Shown one piece after another: positions 43,955-54,623 of a stretch of 64,000 nucleotides of DNA. Where the stretch lies: positions 1 through 64,000 of the forward strand of contig JAOPYK010000249.1 in NCBI GenBank assembly GCA_025964695.1, given 5' to 3'. Numbering within the stretch: position 1 is the first letter of the stretch; each line of letters starts with the position of its first letter. The translations under genes and the position numbers were made by a program. Below the pieces are notes generated by a model, which was given only the letters and a program-made list of their open reading frames with translations, was not told the origin of the DNA and ran no database searches. This DNA is from Streptosporangiaceae bacterium (lineage in GTDB: Bacteria > Actinomycetota > Actinomycetes > Streptosporangiales > Streptosporangiaceae).

Positions 43955-44672
43955 CCTTCCGGCGGAAGACCTCTTTGCGCAGCCGCTCGGTGGTCTCCTC
44001 CAGCACGGCCTGAGCGGCGGCCAGCTTCTCCCGGTCGAAGTCGGCGCCCTGCGCGGCACGGCGCACGTCCTCGACGAACTGGCGCAGCGTCCGGTCCAGC
44101 TTGAGGGCGGAGACCTCCTCCTGGGAGCCGATCGCGGTCTTCCAGGCGTCCTCCCAGGTGTGCCGCCACTCCTCCTTCCAGGAGCGGCTCTGCTCCTGCC
44201 AGTACTCCTTCTGCCGCCGCCACTCCTCCTTCGGCCGCTCGGCGCTCTCCTTCCAGGCCTCCTTGGACGTCGCACGGCCCTTGCCGCGGATGTCCTTGGC
44301 CGCCTGGGTGAGCTCCTCGCGCAGTGAACGTACGGTGTGCCGGACGTCCTCCTGGACCTCACGGGCGAACGACTGGGCGGAGGCGGAGATCTCGTCCTCG
44401 AGCTCGGCGAGCTCGTCCATCCGGCGTTCCAGCTCGGCGCGGCCCTTGTCGGTGATCGAGTAGACCTTCTTGCCCTTGACCACCTCGTGGGTGACCAGCC
44501 CCTCCTCTTCGAGGCGGGCCAGCCTGGGGTAGATCGTGCCCGGGGACGGGGAGTAGATCCCGAGGAACCGGTCCTGGAGCAGCCGGATCACCTCGTAGCC
44601 GTGCCGGGGGCTCTCCTCCAGCAGCTTCAGCAGATAAAGCCGGAGCCGGCCATGGCCGAAGACGGGGGCCAT
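43944..44672 (-). CDS. PadR-family regulator with long coiled-coil tail
   Basis: A 242-residue regulator. FGHGRLRLYLLKLLEESPRHGYEVIRLLQDRFLGIYSPSPGTIYPRLARLEEEGLV and the KVYSITDKGRAELERR wing are the PadR DNA-binding domain. The following about 150 residues are a charged helical tail rich in Glu, Arg and Trp (RRQKEYWQEQSRSWKEEWRHTWEDAW), much longer than the usual PadR dimer helix. ATG 44672 overlaps the DUF4097 stop (TGATG), so both proteins are coupled. Confidence 0.9.
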   Translation of the reverse strand: MAPVFGHGRLRLYLLKLLEESPRHGYEVIRLLQDRFLGIYSPSPGTIYPRLARLEEEGLVTHEVVKGKKVYSITDKGRAELERRMDELAELEDEISASAQSFAREVQEDVRHTVRSLREELTQAAKDIRGKGRATSKEAWKESAERPKEEWRRQKEYWQEQSRSWKEEWRHTWEDAWKTAIGSQEEVSALKLDRTLRQFVEDVRRAAQGADFDREKLAAAQAVLEETTERLRKEVFRRKATE

Positions 44673-45493
44673 CAATCCTCCACATCGGGCGCGCCCGCGA
44701 GGGGTGCGGGATCGGGTCTTCTGAGCAGTGTGACGCTGCCAGAGACCGTGTTGACGGACAAACGCCCCGAACCGTCGCCCAGGGTGCCGGTCACGCCTCT
44801 GGCCACCGGCCGTTCGGAGCGGTGCAGTTCGGGGAAGGCGGTCTCAACCCGGCCGGCCACCGAGTTCAGGTCGACCTCGGCCGAGGTCGACGCGGGCAGC
44901 CGCAGCGCCACCTCTCCCGAGACCGTGTTGACCTGGACCTGGCTGCCCGGGCTCAGCCGGATGTCTGCGGCGATCTTCCCGCTCACCGACTTCGCCGCCA
45001 GCCGGTCCAGCGAGCCGCCGGCCAAGGCGAGGTCGCCGGAGACGGAGTTGAAGCTCACCGTGCCGTCGAGCCCCTGCGTCTCGATGACTCCCGAGACGGT
45101 GTTCGCGTCGATCTGCCCGGTGACCCCGTCGAGGGTGACGTCACCCGAGCCGGTCTTGATGGACGTGCGCGCCGACAGGCCCGTGATCACCGCGTCGGCG
45201 CTCACCAGATTGAGCTGGACCGGGCATTCGCGGGGCACCATCACGGTCACGGTGACGCTGGTCCGCTCATGACGCAGCCAGCCGAGCACGCCCTCCAGCA
45301 TCTCGTGGGAGATCGTGAGCATGCCCGCGTCGTGACTGACCAGCAGCGGGCGACCGGTCACGTCACCGACGTGCACCGATGGTCTGTCGTCGGTGGCGAG
45401 CACGGAGATGTTCCCCGCCACCAGGGTGGCCTTCAGCATGACCACGCCGTCGAAGTCGAGAGTGGTCGGCTCGTCGATCGTCCAACGCGACAT
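44672..45493 (-). CDS. DUF4097-family beta-helix protein
   Basis: A 273-residue protein made of repeating strand turns of the type NTVSGxIxT, SFNSVSGDLALAGG, KSVSGKIAADI, NTVSGEVALRLP, consistent with the adhesin-like DUF4097 fold. There is no signal peptide, so it appears cytoplasmic. ATG 45493 has AGGAAAGG nine bases upstream. Pairing with a PadR regulator recurs in actinobacteria; the role is unknown and may be sensory. Confidence 0.85.
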   Translation of the reverse strand: MSRWTIDEPTTLDFDGVVMLKATLVAGNISVLATDDRPSVHVGDVTGRPLLVSHDAGMLTISHEMLEGVLGWLRHERTSVTVTVMVPRECPVQLNLVSADAVITGLSARTSIKTGSGDVTLDGVTGQIDANTVSGVIETQGLDGTVSFNSVSGDLALAGGSLDRLAAKSVSGKIAADIRLSPGSQVQVNTVSGEVALRLPASTSAEVDLNSVAGRVETAFPELHRSERPVARGVTGTLGDGSGRLSVNTVSGSVTLLRRPDPAPLAGAPDVED

Positions 45494-45557
45494 CACATTC
45501 GACCTTTCCTGCGTGCCACTGTCCATGGGGGAGGCGAAATATAGTCCCCTCTAAAGA

Positions 45558-45596
45558 CGATATATCGCGTTTGTGGAAAGTCAAGATGTATCGCGT
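45558..45596. promoter_or_regulatory. PadR operator candidates upstream of DUF4097-PadR operon
   Basis: GATATATCGCGT (45559-45570) and GATGTATCGCGT (45585-45596) form 12-bp direct repeats with one mismatch, 26 bp apart. The first contains the palindrome CGATATATCG (45558-45567). They lie about 65-100 bases upstream of the operon start and are AT-rich for this genome. Confidence 0.5.
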
Positions 45597-45638
45597 GTCC
45601 TCGGATCGAGGCCGGCGGCTCCGCCCGGCGTTCGCGGG

Positions 45639-45818
45639 TCAGTCCTCTTCGTCGTCGTCCAGCCTGGCCAGCCAGGTGGCCAGTCGTTCGACGGGCGTCT
45701 CGAACTCCGGGTTGAGGTCGACGAACTCGCGCAGCCGCTCCGCCACCCAGGTCAGGGTGACCTCCTCGGCGCCGCGCCGTTCGGTCAGCTCCTCGATACC
45801 CCGATCAGTGAAGTACAT
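45639..45818 (-). CDS. Small DUF6104-like protein
   Basis: A 59-residue acidic helical protein (MYFTDRGIEELTERRG, EEVTLTWVAERLREFVDLNPEFETPVERLATWLARLDDDEED). It matches my memory of a conserved small actinobacterial protein found beside the 2-oxoglutarate dehydrogenase gene. ATG 45818 has GGAGAGAG upstream. It lies 81 bases after kgd on the same strand; no function is known to me. Confidence 0.75.
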   Translation of the reverse strand: MYFTDRGIEELTERRGAEEVTLTWVAERLREFVDLNPEFETPVERLATWLARLDDDEED

Positions 45819-45899
45819 GTTCTCTCTCCGCAGACGAAACCGCCGTGACCTCGCACTTCGCGCGGAGGCGGAGCGCAAGATCACGGCGGTGATGGAGCG

Positions 45900-49622
<3,723 letters not shown>

Positions 49623-49914
49623 GGCGGAGATCGCCCTCTTCCGCAGCTCGCTAAGGGTTTCTGGAACCAGTCAAGGCTACTCGCTGACCCAGGCCACTGA
49701 GGCACGCCTCCGTCACAAGGGTCATCTACCCCCGATTATCGAGGATCTTTTCCACATTTCGCCAAGATCGTAGAGTTCCTGCCGCCGAAGCCGAGGGAAA
49801 CGTCGTCCCTGCCCCGCAGGGTCGACAGGAGACCCATCGGAGGTCTGATGTGGGCGGTCCGGCCGCACGGATACGATCGGAGACACGTAGCCGAGTCCTG
49901 GGGGTGTTGAACAG

Positions 49915-50670
49915 GTGTCTGGAATCACCCACTTCCTGCTGGGACTCCACGGCCCGGTGATCTACGTGATCGTGGCCGCGCTGGTCTTCGGTGAGGCGGC
50001 GCTGTTCTTCGGGTTCGTGCTGCCCGGTGAGACCGCGATCGTCGTCGGCGGGGTGCTGGCCAGCCAGGGACGGGTGTCGCTGCCCCTGCTGCTGACCATC
50101 GTGGTGGTCGCCGCGGTCGTCGGCGATTCGGTCGGCTACGAGATCGGACGGCGGTATGGGCCCCGGCTGCTGGAGACGCGGGCCATGCGCAAATACCAGG
50201 GCAAGGTCGGCAGGGCCCAGGACATGATCCGGCGCCGCGGCCCCTTGGCGGTCTTCATCGGCCGCTTCACCGCCCTGTTGCGGGCTCTGATGCCCGCACT
50301 GGTGGGCAGTTCGAAGATGCCCTACCACCGCTTCCTGATCTTCAACATGATCGGTGGCGTCCTCTGGGGCACCGTGTTCACCCTGGGCGGCTACTACGCG
50401 GGACAGGCGTTCGAGCACACCGCCAAGCTGGTCGGCCGCTGGGCGGCGATCGCGGTGGCGATCGTGATCGTGATCGCCCTGGTCGTCTGGAGCATCCGCA
50501 AGCACCGAGGCGAGACCACCGGTGCCGGCCCGGCCGCCGAGGAGCGCCTCGGCGACGACCCCGCGGGCGACGACCCCGCGGGCGACGACCCCGCCGCGGA
50601 CCCGGCGATCGGCCGGGCACTGAACGAGACGCTCACCTCCGAGCCGGCCGTGGCCAGCCCCGACGCCTGA
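49915..50670 (+). CDS. DedA-family membrane protein
   Basis: A 251-residue DedA/VTT-domain protein. It has several membrane helices, the conserved FVLPGETAIVVGGVLASQG, GDSVGYEIGRRYG, and FIGRFTALLRALMPALVGSSKMPYHRFLIFN-type re-entrant loop with the key Arg. DedA proteins are linked to lipid flipping and membrane homeostasis. A hydrophilic C-terminal tail carries three GDDPA repeats (15-bp DNA repeat at 50551-50595). Start GTG 49915. Confidence 0.92.
   Translation: MSGITHFLLGLHGPVIYVIVAALVFGEAALFFGFVLPGETAIVVGGVLASQGRVSLPLLLTIVVVAAVVGDSVGYEIGRRYGPRLLETRAMRKYQGKVGRAQDMIRRRGPLAVFIGRFTALLRALMPALVGSSKMPYHRFLIFNMIGGVLWGTVFTLGGYYAGQAFEHTAKLVGRWAAIAVAIVIVIALVVWSIRKHRGETTGAGPAAEERLGDDPAGDDPAGDDPAADPAIGRALNETLTSEPAVASPDA
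50551..50595 (+). repeat. Three 15-bp coding repeats (GDDPA)
   Basis: GGCGACGACCCCGCG is repeated three times (the last ends GCC) in the tail of the DedA gene, giving the acidic peptide repeat GDDPA. Confidence 0.85.
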
Positions 50671-50810
50671 TCTGGCGCATATCCGCCCTCTCGCCGTCCC
50701 CTCTCCGCCCTGGGAAAACCCGCCCGGCCGCTTGCAGGCGCTTTCCGCCGCGTTCGGCCGCTCGGGGGCGCACCCCGCCGGTACGGATCCGCCGGTTGCG
50801 CGGGGGCCGA

Positions 50811-50840
50811 TACCGAGCGACATTCGGTAGGTGGTACCAC
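50811..50840. promoter_or_regulatory. Operator candidates upstream of the SDR-enoyl-CoA hydratase operon
   Basis: TACCGA-N7-TCGGTA (50811-50829) is a perfect 6-7-6 inverted repeat. It is followed at once by the 10-bp palindrome GTGGTACCAC (50831-50840), about 97 bases before the SDR start at 50937. The ACCGA/TCGGT arms are like TetR-type operators known for acyl-CoA metabolism in actinobacteria. No regulator gene is adjacent. Confidence 0.45.
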
Positions 50841-50936
50841 TGGGTAACAAATCGAGGGTCGCTGCCTGGCGGCCTGGCCGGTGCTGTGGGGCATGATGCC
50901 CTTGAGCCGGTCGACGTGACGATGAGGAGACAGGGC

Positions 50937-51836
50937 ATGACGGAACTGCGGTTCGACGGGCGGGTCGCGATCGTCACCGGTGCGGGCCACGGCCTGGGCC
51001 GGCAGCACGCGCTCGAGCTCGCCGCGCGCGGCGCGAAGGTGGTCGTCAACGACCTGGGCGGCGACGTCACGGGCGAGGGCGCGTCCAGCGGCCCCGCGCA
51101 GGAGGTCGTCGAGGAGATCAAGAAGAACGGCGGCGAGGCCATCGCCAACGGTGGCAACGTGGCGACCGAGGAGGGTGCGCGGTCCATCGTGCAGAGCGCC
51201 CTCGACAGCTTCGGCAAGATCGACATCGTGATCAACAACGCCGGCATCCTGCGTGACAAGTCGTTCAGGAACATGAGCGCCGCCGAGTTCGACGGGGTCA
51301 TCGCCGTCCACCTGCGCGGCTCGTTCCTGGTCGCCCAGGCCGCGTGGGAGCACCTGCGCAACCAGTCGTACGGCCGGATCATCAACACCTCGTCGCCTGC
51401 CGGGCTGTTCGGCAACTTCGGCCAGGCGAACTACTCCACCGCCAAGATGGGCCTGGTCGGCTTCACTAAGACACTCGGCATCGAGGGCGCCAAGTACGGC
51501 ATCAAGGCCAACGCGATCGCACCGGTGGCCTACACCCGGATGACCTCCGACCTGTTCCCGGCCGAGTTCGCCGACAAGCTGGGCGTCGAGAAGGTCACCC
51601 CGCTGGTGGTCTTCCTCGCCCACGAGAGCAATCAGTCCACCGGCGAGACCTACACCGTGGGCGGCGGCCGGATCGCCCGTGCCTTCGTCGCCGAGGGGCC
51701 CGGCTGGGTCAAGAAGGACGAGCTCAGCGTCGAGGACGTCGCGGAGAACTGGACGGCCATCAACGCCGAGGCTCCGTACATCGTGCCGGCCAACCCGGGC
51801 GAGCAGATGGGCCCGCTGTTCGAGGCCCTCAAGTAA
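50937..51836 (+). CDS. Short-chain dehydrogenase, MFE-2-like hydroxyacyl-CoA dehydrogenase
   Basis: A 299-residue NAD(P)-dependent SDR with VAIVTGAGHGLGRQHALELAARGAKVVVNDLGG, NNAGILRDKSFRNM, the catalytic Ser in NTSSPAGLFG and YSTAK (Tyr-x-x-x-Lys). The insert and the long C-terminal tail resemble the dehydrogenase domain of peroxisomal multifunctional enzyme 2, suggesting a beta-oxidation role. ATG 50937 has GAGGAG eight bases upstream. The enoyl-CoA hydratase gene overlaps its stop, which supports a shared pathway. Confidence 0.9.
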   Translation: MTELRFDGRVAIVTGAGHGLGRQHALELAARGAKVVVNDLGGDVTGEGASSGPAQEVVEEIKKNGGEAIANGGNVATEEGARSIVQSALDSFGKIDIVINNAGILRDKSFRNMSAAEFDGVIAVHLRGSFLVAQAAWEHLRNQSYGRIINTSSPAGLFGNFGQANYSTAKMGLVGFTKTLGIEGAKYGIKANAIAPVAYTRMTSDLFPAEFADKLGVEKVTPLVVFLAHESNQSTGETYTVGGGRIARAFVAEGPGWVKKDELSVEDVAENWTAINAEAPYIVPANPGEQMGPLFEALK

Positions 51837-52636
51837 TGCAGAACCTCCTCTTCCAGCGGCGGGACGGGGTGGCGGTCGTCACCCTGTCCCGCCCGGAGCG
51901 GCTCAACGCGGTGACCCCCGCGCTGGTCGAGGAACTGCACACGGTCCTCGACGAACTGGCGGTCGACACCGAGATCAGGCTCGTCGTGCTGACCGGCGCG
52001 GGCCGGGGTTTCTGCGCCGGGATGGACGTCCAGGGCGGTGAGCCCTCCTCCGCCGAGTCGTCCGAGGGACGGATGCAGCGGATCTTCCGCGGGATCTCCC
52101 GTGGCGGTGAGGTGGTGGCCAAACTGCGGGAGATCCCCCAGCCCGTGATCGGCGCCCTGCACGGCCCGGTCGCCGGGATGGGCATGTCCATCGCCCTGGC
52201 CTGCGACCTCCGGGTGGCCGACCCGACGACCAAGTTCGTCTCGCCGTTCACCGACCTGGGCCTGTCCGGCGGCGACGTGGGGCTGTCCTGGCTGCTGCCA
52301 CGGTTGATCGGCCCGGCGAAGGCCGCCGAGATCCTCTACCGGTCGCAGACCCTGCGGGCCGAACAGCTCTATACCCTCGGCCTGGTCACCGAGATGGCCG
52401 ACGAGGGCACCGATCTGGACGGCGCGCTGCGGCTGGCCGATGAACTGCTCACCAAATCGCCGTACGGGCTGCGGCACACCAAGGAACTGCTCAACCTGTC
52501 GCTGGGCGCTCCTGGCCTGCGGCAGCACCTGGCGGTCGAGAACCGGACCCAGGCGATGGCCTTCTTCACCGAGGACTTCGCCGAGGGGCTGATGGCAGCC
52601 GCCGAGAAGCGCGCCCCCAAGTTCAAGAACCGCTGA
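51836..52636 (+). CDS. Enoyl-CoA hydratase/isomerase family protein
   Basis: A 266-residue crotonase-fold protein. VAVVTLSRPERLNAVTPALVEEL, the oxyanion-hole segment VLTGAGRGFCAGMDVQGG and PVIGALHGPVAGMGMSIALACDLRVAD are typical; FTDLGLSGGDVGLSWLLPRLIG follows, with acidic residues at the usual catalytic positions less clear. ATG 51836 overlaps the SDR stop by one base. It probably acts with the SDR in acyl-CoA breakdown. Confidence 0.9.
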   Translation: MQNLLFQRRDGVAVVTLSRPERLNAVTPALVEELHTVLDELAVDTEIRLVVLTGAGRGFCAGMDVQGGEPSSAESSEGRMQRIFRGISRGGEVVAKLREIPQPVIGALHGPVAGMGMSIALACDLRVADPTTKFVSPFTDLGLSGGDVGLSWLLPRLIGPAKAAEILYRSQTLRAEQLYTLGLVTEMADEGTDLDGALRLADELLTKSPYGLRHTKELLNLSLGAPGLRQHLAVENRTQAMAFFTEDFAEGLMAAAEKRAPKFKNR

Positions 52637-52725
52637 GCCATGCTGTTGACTCGTGCCGTGTCCCATCCCGGAGGTGCCGGGCGCCGGGACACGCCACGAG
52701 CCGATGACGGCATGAGGGGGAGACC

Positions 52726-53493
52726 GTGGAGCGGGAGATCGCTCTCGAGGGATGTGCGAACTTCCGTGATGTCGGGGGCTATCCGGCGGACGGCGGACAT
52801 GTCGCCTGGCGGCGGCTGTTCCGCAGCGACGCGCTGCACGAGCTGACCCCGGCCGACGTGGCCCGGCTGAGCGAGCTCGGCCTCACCACGGTGATCGATC
52901 TGCGCTCGCAGTTCGAACGGGGCCATGACGGGGCGGAGGCGCACCCGCTCGCCGCGGCCGGCGGAGGCTCCGGGCCGGCTGCCGGACGTCCCGGGGTGAC
53001 CTTCGTGCACGCGCCGATCATCAACGAGGTCAACGGCGCCTTCATGGTCGATCGCGAGCTGACGCTGGCACAGCGCTACGCCAAGATCCTCGAGGCCACG
53101 GGGACCGCACTGGCCGACACCGTGACCGCGATCGCGGACGCTCCCGGTGCGGTGGTGTTCCACTGCGCGGCCGGTAAGGACCGGACCGGCATGGTGAGCG
53201 CCGTCGTGCTCGGCGCGCTCGGCGTCTCCGATGAGGACATCATCGCCGACTACGCGATGACCGGCCGGAACCTCCCGGCCATCGACGCCCGGCTGCGGCG
53301 CCACGCGGCGTATGAGAACGCCTACCAGTACGTGCCTCGCGACGCGATGACCGCGGACGATGAGACGATGCGCGACCTGATCGCCCACCTGCGGGCGCGG
53401 CACGGCACCATGAGCGCGCTGCTGCGGGACGCGGGCGTCACCGATGACGTGCTGGACCGGCTGCGCGCCGTGCTGGTCCGGGCCCGTCCCTGA
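52726..53493 (+). CDS. Tyrosine/serine protein phosphatase, PtpB-like
   Basis: A 255-residue phosphatase with the P-loop VFHCAAGKDRTGMV (Cys, Lys, Asp and Arg), the N-terminal NFRDVGGYPADGG and VIDLRS motifs. This is the pattern of mycobacterial PtpB (triple-specificity phosphatases acting on phosphoproteins or phosphoinositides). Start GTG 52726 with GGGGGAGA upstream. It stands alone after the SDR-hydratase operon. Confidence 0.92.
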   Translation: MEREIALEGCANFRDVGGYPADGGHVAWRRLFRSDALHELTPADVARLSELGLTTVIDLRSQFERGHDGAEAHPLAAAGGGSGPAAGRPGVTFVHAPIINEVNGAFMVDRELTLAQRYAKILEATGTALADTVTAIADAPGAVVFHCAAGKDRTGMVSAVVLGALGVSDEDIIADYAMTGRNLPAIDARLRRHAAYENAYQYVPRDAMTADDETMRDLIAHLRARHGTMSALLRDAGVTDDVLDRLRAVLVRARP

Positions 53494-53545
53494 CCACCGG
53501 CCGGGCGGGGCGCGATCCCGATCGCCTCGTCACGGCGCAGGAGTG

Positions 53546-54412
53546 TTACTCGGCGGCCCAGGCGCGCTCGAGGGCTTCGGCATAGCGGACGGCGATGAGC
53601 TGGACGAGCGCCGGGTGGGCGCCGATCGGCTCCGCGCACTCCGTACCGGCTTCGGCGGCCGCGCGAGCGATCAGCACAGGGTCGGCCTCGGGTCCGATGA
53701 CGCAGGGCGCGAGAGCGACTCTGGCCGAGCCCGCGTTGCGCAACTGGGCGGCCGCCGCGGCGACACTGCTCCCGCCGTCGAGCAGGACGGGGAGCACCGG
53801 AACGGCCAGCCGGGAGGCGAGCAGCACACTGGTGACCTCGGCGTCGCCGACCGCGGTGTCCCCGCCCGTGACGCCGACGATGACGCCGTCCGCGGCGGTG
53901 ACCATGGTCAGCAGCCGAACCCGGTCGGCTCGTGCCAGGCCCGCCTCGGCGAGCCGCGTGTGCAGGGCCTGCGCGATCACCGGATGCGGGCCCAGCGGTT
54001 GGGCGACCACCGCCGAGACGTTGGCGGGGGTCCCGGCCACCGCTTTGCGCAGAACCTCCTCGAACTCCGGATACGGACCGGTCACCAGGGGCACCACCAC
54101 GGCGTTGACGCCGATCTCCTGGCCCGGCAGGGACTCCGTGCCGAGGGCGCCGAGAACGGTCATCAGCCCCTCGGTGTCGTCTCTCAGCTGGGCGGTGCGG
54201 ACGGCGAGCCCGGGGTGCGCCGCCTCGGTCATCGAGGCGAGGTCGGCGACCACCTGAGCCCCGAGGGCGCCGGAAACACCGTGCGCGGCCAGGATGAGAG
54301 CCGGTGCGTCCGACGGCACGGCGAACGAGTCTGCGCCGCGATGGCGACCGCCGGGGCGGGTGCGGCGCCGTCGGGCCGGTAGTGGCTGGGGAACATCGTT
54401 GTCGGGGGTCAC
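53546..54412 (-). CDS. Sirohydrochlorin chelatase-like (CbiX) protein
   Basis: A 288-residue two-lobe CbiX-type protein. PALILAAHGVSGALGAQVVADL holds the conserved active-site His of the first lobe, and VVVPLVTGPYPEFEEVLRKAV, VAQPLGPHPVIAQALHTRL and VALAPCVIGPEADPVLIARAA follow. Such chelatases insert Co or Fe in cobalamin or siroheme synthesis. The start GTG 54412 is inferred; the frame extends to 54502. No other tetrapyrrole gene is near. Confidence 0.85.
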   Translation of the reverse strand: MTPDNDVPQPLPARRRRTRPGGRHRGADSFAVPSDAPALILAAHGVSGALGAQVVADLASMTEAAHPGLAVRTAQLRDDTEGLMTVLGALGTESLPGQEIGVNAVVVPLVTGPYPEFEEVLRKAVAGTPANVSAVVAQPLGPHPVIAQALHTRLAEAGLARADRVRLLTMVTAADGVIVGVTGGDTAVGDAEVTSVLLASRLAVPVLPVLLDGGSSVAAAAAQLRNAGSARVALAPCVIGPEADPVLIARAAAEAGTECAEPIGAHPALVQLIAVRYAEALERAWAAE

Positions 54413-54623
54413 GAGGGAGATCGTAACCCCGTCCGCTGGCGTCTCTCGGACACCTCTGGGCAAACCGGCAGGTGGCCGCCGGGGACGGTAACGCGAGCGC
54501 AACGATAAGTACCCGATATCGGAAGAAGATCACCGTAATCGAGTTGTTGGGTAGTACGATCCAGCTCACTCCCGCTACGGCAGCCCACTCGGGAGTTCCC
54601 CCGTATCCGTCCCGCGAGGTGTG

